A stretch of 64,000 nt of DNA, from the NCBI GenBank assembly GCA_027704905.1, contig CM051000.1, forward strand, positions 19,471,754 to 19,535,753. The letters are read 5' to 3'. Shown in pieces: positions 1 through 10,883 of this stretch (the first letter of the stretch is position 1; each line of letters opens with the position of its first letter). The position numbers were made by a program, and so were the translations under genes. The notes under the pieces were generated by a model. It had not been told where the DNA came from and made no database searches. It saw nothing but the letters and a program-made list of their open reading frames with translations. Origin of the DNA: Muraenolepis orangiensis. Taxonomy: Eukaryota; Chordata; Actinopteri; Gadiformes; Muraenolepididae.

Positions 1-47
1 CCCAGAGATCCTCATCACTGTGGTTGTTGAAGGGGTCCAGGTTGTAC
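1..47 (-). pseudogene. ABCC remnant, start of next NBD2 exon
   Basis: The acceptor tttcag precedes position 47, and the exon reads YNLDPFNNHSDEDLW before leaving the window. This is the invariant (R)YNLDPF block that follows the Q-loop of NBD2, and it joins the preceding exon in phase 2. Whether the rest of NBD2 is intact lies outside the window. Confidence 0.75.
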
Positions 48-765
48 CTGAAATGTGGACAAATGGCTTGATCACTCATTGATGACCAAGAAATACACAT
101 CAAATCAATAATGTTAGGGTATAGCTGTCAAAGGAAACACAAATATACCTGTCACTTTATTACCAACCAAAAACAATATTGTCCCTGATCGTATGATTGT
201 GCCTTAAATAAACAGTAGCTTATGCAGATTATATGTATTTAAGTGTCTATGACTATTTATTAGTATTAGTATTTAACTCTCTATGGCCTAGCTTATGTAA
301 TTCATACAAAGAAAGGTAAACATTAAAGAACCAATTAAACTATTTGGACTTCTTCCCTCAATTTAGTATTGTGCATTTGTCTGTGTACCTCAAAGTACCA
401 GGAACCCCAAATCCTGTTTCTTTTGATTCTTATTTTAGTATGTCTTCTATGGTCTTAAACAGTTATCTTGTAAATTTTACATTTGTCACTGTAAATACCC
501 TAATTTTATACCCTTATTTAGAAAAAAAACAGGTGTAAAATTCTATGATTTGTCTCTGCCAGTTTGTGAACATTTTACTTTTGCTTCCAAACTCAGGTCC
601 TGTTCTGAATCTGAAGTCTGTTTTAAGTGAATATGTGAATAGTGAGAATAATTATCATATCATCAGTGGCATAAAAGCATCACAGTGGCCACCTGATTCA
701 ACGTGAAGCTCAATGATTGTTAAAATGCGTAACGCGCAATGTGTTGCAGGGTGTGTGAGTAGGAC
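48..765. other. Intron of ABCC remnant
   Basis: AT-rich sequence without a recognisable gene or repeat. The short open frame at 344-538 has no family resemblance. Confidence 0.5.
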
Positions 766-928
766 TTGACTGGAAAGTGACCTGATGGAACGGAATCCTG
801 GGGGATGATGGACAGCCTACTGCGCAGGTCCTCCAGGCCCATGTGTGCGATGTCCACCCTGTCGATCAGGATGATCCCTTCTGCCGCCTCTACTAACCTG
901 AAGAGAGCCACGCCCAGGGAGGACTTAC
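766..928 (-). pseudogene. ABCC remnant, NBD2 Walker A exon
   Basis: The acceptor gtgttgtgcag precedes 928. The exon completes Walker A as (G)KSSLGVALFRLVEAAEG and continues IILIDRVDIAHMGLEDL and RSRLSIIPQD, diagnostic of the second nucleotide-binding domain of ABCC proteins. The text after IIPQD, SVPSGHFPVK, departs from the conserved PVLFxGTVR and is one residue longer. The donor used here (AA|GTCCTA at 766) is weak. Both suggest relaxed constraint. Confidence 0.75.
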
Positions 929-1251
929 CTGCACAACACAGAACTCTTTTTAGAACCCTTTTTAGAACCCTTTCACAGGCCGACTGTTCCCAGATGGTTC
1001 TCTGTAAGTGTAACACGTGTTTACACTGTTGGGTTTTGGCTTGATGTAGTCCAGTGTGAAAGCTGACCCAACCAAATGAAAAAAAACAGTATCAACAGTA
1101 TTGCCCCTGAACCTGTCAGGTCCAGGTCCAAGTCCATTTATTAAAACAGCAAACAAACAAAAAACAAACACACACACACACAGACACACACACTTGTGTG
1201 TTTATGTATACACACAATTTTGTGTGTATATATATTCAATATATACACACA

Positions 1252-1474
1252 CGGCAGTATAGCTCAGGAGGTAGAGCGGTCGCCTCACAACCAAAAGCAA
1301 AAACTGTCGTGGTGTCCTTGAGCAAGACACCCTAACCCTAACTGCTCCTGACGTGCTGGCTATCTCCTTGCATGGCTGACTCCGTTGTCGGTGTATGAAT
1401 GGGTGATGTGAGGCATGACTTGTAAAGCGCTTTGGATAAAAGCACTATATAAAAGTCGGCATTATTATTATTAT
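1252..1474 (+). repeat. tRNA-derived SINE with damaged B box
   Basis: TAGCTCAGGAGGTAGAGC at 1260-1277 is a good polymerase III A box. The body has the fish SINE string ending CGCTTTGGATAAAAGC and a (ATT)n tail. The B box region is replaced by an A-rich stretch, so this copy lacks a complete internal promoter. Confidence 0.75.
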
Positions 1475-1517
1475 GAACAGTTCCTTGGCCCATAAGTAAT
1501 CCAACTACCAAGACTTC
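1475..1517 (-). repeat. Short copy of an interspersed repeat (family R1)
   Basis: On the minus strand it contains GGATTACTTATGGGCCAAGG, also present at 27785-28020 (plus) and, diverged, at 3026-3105 (minus). It is a 3' fragment of a common fish interspersed repeat whose class I cannot name. Confidence 0.6.
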
Positions 1518-1608
1518 TATCTGCTTTAAAGACTTAAGTAGGTAGGGGTTAGACAGTACAGAGACAGGTCATTAAGGAGCAGGTAGGGGTGAGGGGGCGT
1601 CTTGCTTA

Positions 1609-1794
1609 GTCAAGTCAAGTCAAGTTTATTGTCACGTCACAGTTTACACAAGTATAAAGCAGTGGTGTGAAAATCTTATGTGCAATACTCGACGACAGAC
1701 AGCAGTTATAAAAATAAGATAAAAATAGATAAAAATAGAATAAAGTTAAAAAATAAAAATGCAATTTATAAAATGCAATATATCGGCACAGAAA
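1609..1794 (-). mobile_element. L2-like LINE 3' UTR fragment, distal copy
   Basis: It shares the 3' UTR of the copy at 1795-2381 almost base for base, including the terminal (TTGAC)n tail at 1609-1623. It contains only UTR, so it is a severely 5'-truncated copy joined head-to-tail to its neighbour. Confidence 0.8.
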
Positions 1795-2381
1795 AGTCAA
1801 GTCAAGTCAAGTCAAGTTTATTGTCACTTCACAGTTTACACAAGTATAAAGCAGTGATGTGAAAATCTTATGTGCAATACCCGACGACAGACAGCAGTTA
1901 TAAAATAAGATAAAAAATTGATAAAAATATAATAAAAATATAATAAAGTTAAAAATAAAAATAAAAATAAAAAATGCAATTTATAAAATGCAAAATATCC
2001 GCACAGAAAAGAGCAATATGTATATATAAATCAATGTAATAAAATATACATTGTTATATGCTATACGCCCTAGTTCAGCAGCCTGATGGCCTGACTGTGG
2101 AAGCTATCTCGGAGTCTATTTGTACGGCACTTGATACTGCGGTATCGCCTGCCTGACGGTAACATTGAGTACAGTTCATGGCTGGGGTGGGCAATGTCTT
2201 CTATGATTTGTTTGGCCTTGGCCACGCACCGCTGGTTGTATATATCCAGGAGGGAGGGGAGATCACCTTCAACGATATACTGGGCCGTCCGCACCACCCT
2301 TTGAAGCGCTCTGCGCTCGAGTGCGGTGCAGTTCCCGTACCAGGCAGTGATACACCCTGTAAGAACACTCTCGATGCCTAC
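1795..2381 (-). mobile_element. L2-like LINE 3' end (end of ORF2 and 3' UTR)
   Basis: The minus strand reads the end of a Jockey-superfamily reverse transcriptase protein: LPSLLDIYNQRCVAKAKQII, then HPSHELYSMLPSGRRYR and a stop after AIRLLN near 2070. A 3' UTR follows, ending in (TTGAC)n. It is 5' truncated near 2381. The same family occurs at 5396-6459. Clade L2 is assigned from the C-terminal text; Rex1 or another Jockey-type clade is possible. Confidence 0.8.
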
Positions 2382-3025
2382 AGGTATACTGCAGACATTT
2401 ATTCAAGATTCAATCTTGAATATTGAATCTTAAAGTTGTCCAAATTGACTGTATATGTTGTACATGACTTGAACTAGTGAACTTGATGCGTCACTAATGG
2501 GTGGATATGTTGTACATGATTTGCAGTATAATTTTCCGTCGAGCTCAAAGATGCCGGGATATTTTGCCTCCCAAACATTACACATTTCCTCTTTGATTTT
2601 CGTTCGGGTTCATCTTGCGCTTTATCAGTTGAATCACTTTGAATTTGTTTGAGATGATGACGGGTTGGCCGAACTTTTTACCCCACAGTCAAACAAGTTA
2701 ATTAGCTTCGCCATTTTTTGTAAAACAAACACACGGCGCACCATGCACACGAGTAACTTGCATTGCTTTCCGGCTCCGCAATCACACCAATGCACGTGCA
2801 ACTTAAGTATCAGGTTCCGACTGGTCACAACAATAATTAAATATCACTCTTAATACAACAAATAATTAACATTTATCTATTTTGGGGTGCACGTTTTGCT
2901 GTTTGCTATCCTTATTTCTTTATGTTAACAACTGGTTGCCACTGATGGCAACCAAAGGCCAAGAAGAGGTTGACATTTTTTCTGAATGGTTGCTAATGGC
3001 AACCTGGCAACCGTTACTGGTGAGC
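2382..3025. other. Intronic stretch with an X-box-like motif
   Basis: No gene or named repeat was recognised. GTTGCTAATGGCAAC at 2989-3003 fits the RFX X-box consensus, and a related split copy lies at about 2934-2952. Confidence 0.4.
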
Positions 3026-3371
3026 CCTGTTCTTGACCCATAAGTAATCTAACCACCAGGTTTGTCCAATTCCGTACAAAACCTTTGGAGTTATCTTGCT
3101 AACAAACAGACGGTTAGCCAGTTGGGACTTGGTCACCGGTTCAAGTCACCGAAACACCTGGGCATAGCCAAGGTGCCCTTAAGCAAGGCACCAGACCCCT
3201 ACACTGCCCCCCCGGGCACTGTATATACAATAGCTGCCCACTGCTCCTATAATGCTAGGATGGGTTAATTAGCAAATTTCACATCATCATTCAATCCTCC
3301 AGATTTAGATCTAGATTTTAGACAGACAGAAAATAACCTCTGTTCCATCGTCGATGGCGGAGGTAACAAAA
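3026..3371 (-). repeat. Interspersed repeat R1 split by a SINE
   Basis: The two halves, 3328-3371 and 3026-3105, align to the uninterrupted plus-strand relative at 27785-28020, including TACGGAATTGGACA and ATTACTTATGGG. The SINE at 3112-3321 sits between them. Confidence 0.6.
3112..3321 (+). repeat. tRNA-derived SINE inserted in repeat R1
   Basis: It has a B box GGTTCAAGTC at 3138-3147, a body with GGTGCCCTTAAGCAAGGCACC, and a tail of GATTTA/GATCTA units. A possible 6-bp target duplication ACAGAC lies at 3106-3111 and 3322-3327. The 3' half matches the minus-strand SINE at 24447-24700. Confidence 0.75.
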
Positions 3372-3375
3372 GGTG

Positions 3376-4170
3376 AGTAGACATGAGTCTGAGTGTATCA
3401 GCGGTATATGGTAAAACCAGGAAGGGGGGAAGTTGGGGGTGTTATATCAGTTATTTCCATACTAAAGAAGTGAGGCGGTCGATCCTGGGGGAAAGGGGAG
3501 AGGGCCATGTGACACAGCTGTAGTGTAGAGGAAAGGAGCCCTCTTTGAGGTGCTTAGAGACTTTATATACAAGCTTATTTAATGAGTTATACGGTAGCTT
3601 GTATGTTTCAATGTTGTGTGTTGTTTCATATTTTGTCCGACAAGTTGTTCTAATAGACAATAGGTTAGTTAGCTAATTAGTGTGGTTTATTTGTAGAAGG
3701 ACAAATACACACACATAGATGTTCTACAATTTGTCTGATGCATTGCATTGTAGTATTCATAGCTATCACTTATATACAATTATATACAATATTGTATACG
3801 GGTAGAACTAGTACTAACATAAGCAGTTTAATATAGAAAAATATTATATCAATGGACATTAAAAAGAAAAGGAGATGCCAGTGGACCAACAAGGATAAAT
3901 ATACATTTCAATTTCTTACATGTTTTAAAATGTATTTATTATATTATACATAGTATGTATTTATGCTGTATTTGTGTTCAGTATTGTGTGTCTTCAAAGC
4001 CTTTGTGGGTTGGTAATGAAAATCAAATCACTTTTCATAAAAGTTCTTATTTCTTTGTTAACAAAATCAAATGATCCGGGGTGAGGGTTAGGGTTGCAAT
4101 TAATGTCATTCAATTCAGCTGACCTAACATTCATGCCATCTCATCCACTCATCTGATAAGACTACTGCAC
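3376..4170. other. Intron of ABCC remnant without recognised content
   Basis: AT-rich, with scattered short TATATACAA repeats near 3770-3800. No coding signal, NBD1 exon or known repeat was seen. Confidence 0.5.
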
Positions 4171-4344
4171 CTGTGCTGCCAGAAAGCCGGCGAAGAGGAC
4201 AAATCCAATCAGAGCACTGGCCCCCAGAAGATAAAAGCAGTAACCAACGACCATCCACAGCAGCCAAGGACCAGCGAGCAGCTGGCATAACATGCTACAC
4301 GCCTTAAACAGACGCATGCCATCACTGGTCAGCATGTTGATCAT
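4171..4344 (-). pseudogene. ABCC remnant, membrane domain 1 helix exon
   Basis: This 58-codon open exon starts after tctgtctag and ends at CAG|GTGCAG. It encodes MINMLTSDGMRLFKA and a long hydrophobic stretch with YLLGASALIGFVLFAGF. The family has a GE(V/M)xNMLSSD...LFxA block followed by a helix with GxTALIG, so this is the third-to-fourth helix region of membrane domain 1. The exon itself is undamaged. Confidence 0.8.
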
Positions 4345-4400
4345 CTAGACAGAAGGGAGAGAGGCATGATAATGTAGTGGTGTGTGAAAGAGAAGACAGG

Positions 4401-4546
4401 TGTGGAGTGTGTATGGTTGGTGTCTGGTTTAAGTGGCAGACTGATTAGAGTCTGGGGCTGCTGGGTGAGGCTGCACACCTGTGGGTCCTTGGTAATCAAG
4501 GCCCACACCCACTCAGAAGAGTGCTAGCATGTACCATCTGCTCTGT
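4401..4546 (+). repeat. Interspersed repeat R2, copy 1
   Basis: It shares GGGGCTGCTGGGTGAGGCTG, CACACCTGTGGGTCCTT and CTAGCATGTACCATCTGCTC with 48288-48472, in the same order and orientation. This copy lacks about 40 bp near its 3' third. The class is unknown. Confidence 0.7.
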
Positions 4547-4722
4547 CTTCATTCGAGAACAAAATAAACAATAAACCAGTTTTCGGGAGGAGCTCTAAGG
4601 TAGCCATTTTTTTCGGTTTTTATCTTATGATTTGCACCAGATGGCTTATATTTTCAAATACTCATGGCCTGTAGTAGTTCACACTGCAGTGTCCTGCAGT
4701 AGAAGTAGTGGGAAGGTCGTAC

Positions 4723-4969
4723 CTCTCCAATGGTGAAGGCGGTGTGTCCTCTCAGGGCGATGATTTTCTTATAGACGTACAAGCTGAAAGCCCCCTTTAT
4801 CCTGATGGCTGCTTCACAACTAAGTGCTCATTCTCTGCGTCATTGCTGACGCAGAGAAGATCTTGCTCAACTCTGCGAACGATATAGCAAATAAAAGCCC
4901 TATCCCACGGGTCACAGTAGAGACCTTTTGGTCCTGCACATATTCCAGAAGCTCGTAAAAAGCTATTCC
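4723..4969 (-). pseudogene. ABCC remnant, membrane domain 1 exon with palindromic insertion
   Basis: The acceptor cctcacag precedes 4969 and the donor GAG|GTACGA ends the exon at 4723. It begins GIAFYELLEYVQDQKVS and continues RGIGLLFAISFAELSKIFSA, then loses frame. Downstream another frame resumes as AIRIKGAFSLYVYKKIIALR and GHTAFTIGE, which leads directly into the next exon in phase 0. The break coincides with a perfect 12-bp inverted repeat at 4831-4858. Removing ten bases there restores family spacing except for one TGA at a normally conserved tryptophan. Confidence 0.8.
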
Positions 4970-5084
4970 CTGTGAGGAGAGACAGATTAATGGATTGTGC
5001 CTATGCTCAACAAAATCATAGCAATTGCTTTGTACATAGGCTATTGCTGGGTTTGTTATTGTTTTCTTTTGGCTATTATTGTCT

Positions 5085-5183
5085 AGAATTTAAGCTGAAT
5101 ACTGAAAGCATAATATCACTCAGGCGAAAGAGACCTTCTCCATCCCAACCTTCTCAGCTTCCTCGTCGATAATCTTCCGCAGC
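5085..5183 (-). pseudogene. ABCC remnant, second exon with nonsense codon
   Basis: The acceptor ttacaag lies just above 5183. Joined to the preceding exon the frame reads LLRKIIDEEAEKVGMEKVSF-A, the usual text of an ABCC linker before the first membrane helix. The next codon is TGA, followed by VILCFQ. The family has an arginine at the stop and another where cysteine now stands, so both changes fit C-to-T decay of CpG in arginine codons. No convincing donor was seen; the lower boundary is approximate. Confidence 0.7.
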
Positions 5184-5395
5184 CTTGTAACAAACAACCA
5201 GGGAGCATTTGTCACCTCAGAGAACCACATTCCTCTACAAGCTGTGACTAGACCCAAATGTACCAACACTTTATTTATAGATATCATATATTCCATGTTA
5301 TACAATGTATACATGAGTTTGTTTGTTTCTGTATTTGTTTGTGTGAGATATAACATGAATATCATCTAAATGGTATTGCTACTGGAACATGTCAG

Positions 5396-6459
5396 GTAGA
5401 GTAGACCATCTATACCAAGCTTAGAGGTCTAGGCGTGCCCCCATCCACGTGCAGCTGGATACTGGACCTCCTGTCGGACTGTCGCCAGGTGGTGAGGATG
5501 GGCAGCACCACCTCAGAGCCACTGACCCTCAACACGGGAGCCCCCCAGGGATGCGTGCTGAGCCCTCTCCTCTACTCCCTCTACACCCACGACTGCATGG
5601 CTATGCACAGCTCCAACGTCATCATCAAGTTTGCTGACGACACGACAGTGATGGGCCTGATCGCCGGTGACGACGAGACAGCCTACAGGGAGGAGGTCGG
5701 ATCGCTGGAGCAGTGTTGCCAGGAGAACAGCCTCGCCCTCAACGTCAAGAAGACCAAGGAGCTGATCGTGGACTTCAGGAAGCAGAGAGGAGAGCACAGC
5801 CCTATCTCCATCGACGGTGTTGCAGTAGAGAGGGTCAGCAGCTTCAAGTTCCTCGGCGTGCACATCTCCGAGGACCTCACATGGTCCACGCACACCACAC
5901 ACGTGGTGAAAAGGGCCCAACAACGCCTGTATTTCCTCAGGGGTCTGAGGAAATTCAGCATGGCCCCCGCATCCTGAGAACATTCTATAACGGCACCATG
6001 GAGAGTGTTCTTACAGGGTGAGCTCCCCTCCCTCCTGGATATATACAACCAGCGGTGCGTGGCCAAGGCCAAATGCATCATAAAAGACAATGCCCACCCA
6101 GCCACGAACTGTATTCACTTTTACCATCAGGCAGGCGATACCGCAGTATCAAGTGCCGTACAAATAGACTCCGAGATAGCTTCCACAGTCAGGCCATCAG
6201 GCTGCTGAACTAGGGCGTATAGCATATAACAATGTATATTTTATTACATTGATTTATATATACATATTATTCTGTGCCGATATATTGCATTTTATAAATT
6301 GCATTTTATCTTTATTCTATTCTATTTTTATTCTATTTTTTATCTATTTTTATCTTATTTTTATAACTGCTGTCTGTCGTCTGGTATTGCACATAAGATT
6401 TTCACACCACTGCTTTATACTTGTCACTGTGAAGTGACAATAAACTTGACTTGACTTGA
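5396..6459 (+). mobile_element. L2-like LINE, 5' truncated, with reverse transcriptase fragment
   Basis: The frame at 5435-5977 encodes the C-terminal half of a reverse transcriptase: a GAPQGCVLSPLLYSLYTHDC block, the catalytic FADD box, the NVKKTKELIVDF block and FKFLGVHISEDLTWS. It then shifts frame near 5963. A deletion of roughly 100 bp at 6017 removes the segment before LPSLLDIYNQRC, which resumes at 6024. The 3' UTR ends in (TTGAC)n at 6444-6459. It lies in an ABCC intron, in the opposite orientation, and is dead by truncation, frameshift and deletion. Confidence 0.85.
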
Positions 6460-6634
6460 TCTATTCATCTTTTGTAGAACTATACAAATCAACTGTAGAT
6501 AGATACAATTAATAGGTCTAAACTATAATAGACCCACAAAGTGTACACTTATGTATCGTCCATATAATCTAACTTTGTATGCCTAACTTTCAGACATTGG
6601 ACAACACTATCGATAATAACCAGAGACGTCTTAC

Positions 6635-6768
6635 AATTGCTCATTGCTTTCAGCTCCATTCTTGGGAGAGAGGGTAAAAGAGCTCAGGTCCAACTCTTTC
6701 CGGAACAGACCCAACATGATAGACCCCATCCAGTGGAACGTTAACCTGCATCCTCCAGGGGAATGGGC
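6635..6768 (-). pseudogene. ABCC remnant, N-terminal linker exon, frameshifted
   Basis: The acceptor is gtctag at 6769-6774 and the donor GTAAGA starts at 6634. The exon opens with PIPLEDAG, typical of the segment before membrane domain 1 of ABCC11/12. It then hits TAA in frame. The rest of the exon reads in another frame as FHWMGSIMLGLFRKELDL followed by SSFTLSPKNGAESNE, a clear family match. A small deletion around 6738-6746, directly after DAG, explains the shift. Confidence 0.8.
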
Positions 6769-7539
<771 letters not shown>

Positions 7540-8235
7540 GATCATGGCCCACATTAAACGTCTGCTAACGACACACCGATCCGGTCCTATGGCACTAAGG
7601 CTGTGGACCTTTGTGTTTCGGGGGCCGGTGGTTTACATTGGACTTCGTCACGGCTGACATCTCCTTCCCCCTTTTCAGCACAGACTTCCCGTGTGCTCAC
7701 GGACTACTTGTAGACGTCAAGAACAGCCCCCTGGTGGACGCACTGAAATATGCTGGGCTCTCTAGCTCACTCTCAGAGGGTGACAATTAGTCACCAAACA
7801 GTCCACCTTTTTCGCCGCCACTACCAAACACAGGGTTCAGCACCACATTGATACTAAGGCCCCACCCCCGTCTATGCTAGGGCCCGAAGGCTCAACCCCG
7901 ACAGGCTGGCAGTCGCTAAGAGTTTGCCAATATGGAGCACCTGGCCATCATCCGCCGCTCGAATAGCCCTTGGGCCTCGCCACTCCACATCGTCCCCAAA
8001 GCAGACGGCGGGTGGCAGCCATGTGGAGACTACCGCCGCCTTAATGACGCTACTACACCCGACCGCTACCCAGTAACCCACATCCAGGACTTCTCTGCAA
8101 ATCTGGCAGAACTGGTTTTCTCCAAAGAGGACCCGGTTACACCGACATTTGATACACCTCCTCTGACTCTGACGTCTCTCGGCACTACAAAGTACAGCCC
8201 CAGTATGGCCATGCACCTCCACCCTCTCTGACGTG
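7540..8235 (+). mobile_element. Decayed Ty3/gypsy retrotransposon pol fragment
   Basis: In shifting frames it reads protease/reverse transcriptase text of a gypsy-type Pol: FVTADISFPLFSTDF, ARRLNPDRLAVAK and, from 7932, SNSPWASPLHIVPKADGGW then CGDYRRLNDATTPDRYPV. A frameshift near 7917 separates the second and third blocks, and the protein loses similarity after VFSKEDPV. No LTRs or polypurine tract are visible nearby, so it is an isolated internal piece. Confidence 0.85.
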
Positions 8236-9063
8236 GGAACAGGACGAACCACACACTGTGGAAAATGTACCTATGGGAGAACGCTGAGACAACAGGTATT
8301 GCAAACTAAACCAGACAAACTGTAGTTACAGTACAGTACACCCCTCTGGGCAGAACTCGGGATAATGAGAAATAATATTCTCAACTACGAGCCACACGAG
8401 AGGTGTTGGTATTGGAGCAAAGAGAACAATGGGATTAAGCGACAATGCAATAACATCCCTTCTCTGCTTCAAGGCTTACCACCACATGGAGAGGTTTCCT
8501 GGGCAGCATGGAAGTGGATACCATGCCATGCAATTTCCATGCTATGTTGGCCCAAGCAGAGAATGGGGGGTTTTGAGGAAGGGGTTTTTTTTTTGAGCGG
8601 AGAGCCAGGTGGACCTGGGGAGTTGCACCGGGGCCCTCCTTCCATGGCACAAGCTGTTTGGACATGAGAAAAAATATGGGCCGTTTTTTATTACAATGTT
8701 GAATAGAGGCCGGTGTCATGGCATGAACTGCCACATCATCAATGCGCGCGCACACACACACACACACTGACTATATTTACAATTGTGTATGCCATTAAAG
8801 CAATGTGTTGCTGAGATGTATATGTTGTTGCGTGTATGATAATTGTAGCTTTCTTTGGTCAGCCGCAACCCGGCGGTGTTAAACGGTCATTGGAGCAAAT
8901 AAAAAAATGGGAAAAAACAAATATAGAAACATTATTCAGACATTATTCATGTCTTTTTGGCAACATACGGTTCGAGCAACTGACAAAGATAAGCCATTCC
9001 CTCTGCTGAGAATCTATATCTTTCATATTGAAGGGGCTTAGTCGGTCTCTTGCTGTCATTAGA

Positions 9064-9065
<2 letters not shown>
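8236..9065. other. Unassigned intergenic sequence
   Basis: Contains a short (CA)n at 8753-8766. Open frames at 8365-8667 and on the opposite strand look like chance frames. Confidence 0.4.

Positions 9066-9142
<77 letters not shown>
9066..9142. repeat. (CT)n microsatellite
   Basis: CT dinucleotide tract of about 77 bp. Confidence 0.95.
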
Positions 9143-9146
<4 letters not shown>

Positions 9147-9789
9147 ACCGAGGTCCACGTGATCTTCTAGGAACGGTGACTCAGTTTCCAACATAATTGA
9201 TCGGTCAGAAGGCGGTGCTTTTGTACATGTTGATCTGTTATCTCCAACATCACCTGCTCCGGAGCACGTTAAGTGTGCAGCGTACACCTGTGACATGGCG
9301 GTGTAACCCGGTGAGAAGTGAACCACCGTTGGGACACTGAAACCCCAGGAAACGACCCTGAAGTTTCCCCACCAACCCCACATCCTGCTTCGAAGCATAG
9401 GTCTCGGAAAGAAATTGGCTTATGATTAGTGGCATTAGTCAATTAGGTGTGAGGTCACTCCTTATTGTAGATATCATACCTTAATAACATCCAGTTGCCG
9501 ATATAGGATTATTTTGTGAGTCTGACATTAAAACATGTATCACTTTGACTGTGCGCACTGGATGACATAAACACTGAAACAAACCTAAATGGAAGCAAAA
9601 AGACGGCTTTGGGTGACCAGGGGCTTTATATTATTATTATATACGAGTAGGAATATAAGTATGACACTAACACACACAAAGTAATAAAATAAGAAAAAAT
9701 ATTCAAGAAATGGGCTCATTGGCCTTTCATTTTATTTAGGGAAATAATTAGAGTGAGCGGTGACTAGTGATCAGTGGCAAGATACTGAA
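9143..9789. other. Unassigned intergenic sequence
   Basis: No gene or named repeat recognised. Confidence 0.4.
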
Positions 9790-9905
9790 AATAAGTAATT
9801 AGTTACAGTTACTAGTTACTTCTCTCAAAAGTAACTTAGTTACTTTACAGTTACTGCATATTAAAAGTAACTAGTTACTATGGAAAGTAACTTTTGCGTT
9901 ACGTA
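9790..9905. repeat. AGTAACT-rich palindromic repeat
   Basis: AGTTACT and AGTAACT alternate about ten times on both strands, giving local fold-back potential. This resembles termini of fish DNA transposon repeats, but no target duplication could be fixed. Confidence 0.5.
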
Positions 9906-10335
9906 TCTTCTTCAATTATCTTATTAATGCATAGCTATATTATTTTACACACACGCACACACGGAGAGACAGAGAGAGAAATTGTTGTAGTAATTTCACA
10001 TGGCGTTCTCTAAAAACAGAAAGGTAGACAGTGAAAACAGACTCCTACATGTTCATTCTTCCCACGGGCAGTTCAGACCCAGTAAGTCTCATTTGTTCCG
10101 TGGAGACTAGAAACTTAAAAGCGGTAAGGGAAAGCGGCACTACGAGATAAAGCACACATCTTTTGAGCAATCACACAACACAGCACACAATAAAATATAC
10201 AATCTAGGAGCCGAATATGATCTATCTGTATTTACCTAGCTTTCGGCAGTGCTCTGGCATTTCTGCTTTACACACATTGCATTTTTTGTCTCAAGTCTCA
10301 TGTATTTGGCGTCTTCTGGTCGGCCGTTTTTGAGA

Positions 10336-10396
10336 GCTCCGATCGATCGGTTTAGAGTGAATATCGACCGAAAGTTGGCGGCCGATCGATCGGAGC
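10336..10396. repeat. 15-bp perfect inverted repeat
   Basis: GCTCCGATCGATCGG at 10336-10350 is perfectly inverted at 10382-10396. This looks like the core of a small transposon-derived repeat. Confidence 0.6.
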
Positions 10397-10875
10397 ATCC
10401 CTACATTCGATTTTACATACATATCTCCTTGGTCAGCGGATTGTCTGTTGCGATTATCTTTATAGCAACGTGTTGTTTTGCGAGAAGCCTTATACATACT
10501 ATTCTTTGCCGTGGATAAAGTTCACCATTCACCACTATATTTGTACTTCAAGTTATCTCCACTGACAAAACCACATACTAAATGACCCTAACTCAAAGTT
10601 CAACGTTTCTCAGAAGGTTTTCTAATGTTTTCATCGTTGTACGATAATCTGGTCAGTTTATTAACATAATATATAACATAACAATTAGCATTTTAATTGT
10701 ATTATTGTTTTTTTAAATAATTACAATAATTCGTATCATAATTCAAAAATTCTAATTATAAAATGCAATCCATAAATGGACGACAATGTGAAAGGCATAC
10801 ATAATATCACATTCAGTAGCATGGAGCGGATTCCTTCGGAACAAACTAAGGATGATGAGACTAAGGATTCATGTA
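10397..10875. other. AT-rich flank of the hAT element
   Basis: Nothing recognised apart from AT-rich sequence; the hAT target site ends it. Confidence 0.4.
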
Positions 10876-10883
10876 GTATGGCT
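10876..10883 (+). repeat. hAT target site duplication, left
   Basis: GTATGGCT, repeated exactly at 15270-15277. Eight bases is the hallmark length for hAT insertions. Confidence 0.9.

Larger units (their letters stand above)
1..6768 (-). pseudogene. ABCC-type ABC transporter remnant (ABCC5/11/12-like)
   Basis: The minus strand carries six exon-like pieces in 5'-to-3' order (6768-6635, 5183 to about 5085, 4969-4723, 4344-4171, 928-766, 47-1). They match an N-terminal linker, membrane domain 1 and nucleotide-binding domain 2 of subfamily C ABC transporters, which are membrane exporters of organic anions and conjugates. Most pieces have good splice sites, so this is a genomic relic and not a processed copy. 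A frameshift follows the first conserved block, a TGA interrupts the second piece, and a palindromic insertion breaks the third. No Walker A/B piece for NBD1 and no second membrane domain could be found in the 3.2 kb between 4171 and 928, which is largely repeats. ABCC11/12 is preferred from the block PIPLEDAG and the spacing, but ABCC5 cannot be excluded. The gene continues beyond the left edge. Confidence 0.8.

Noticed and set aside
1260..1330. tRNA gene candidate from an A-box match
   Set aside because: No B box, no cloverleaf and a SINE body follows; it is tRNA-derived.
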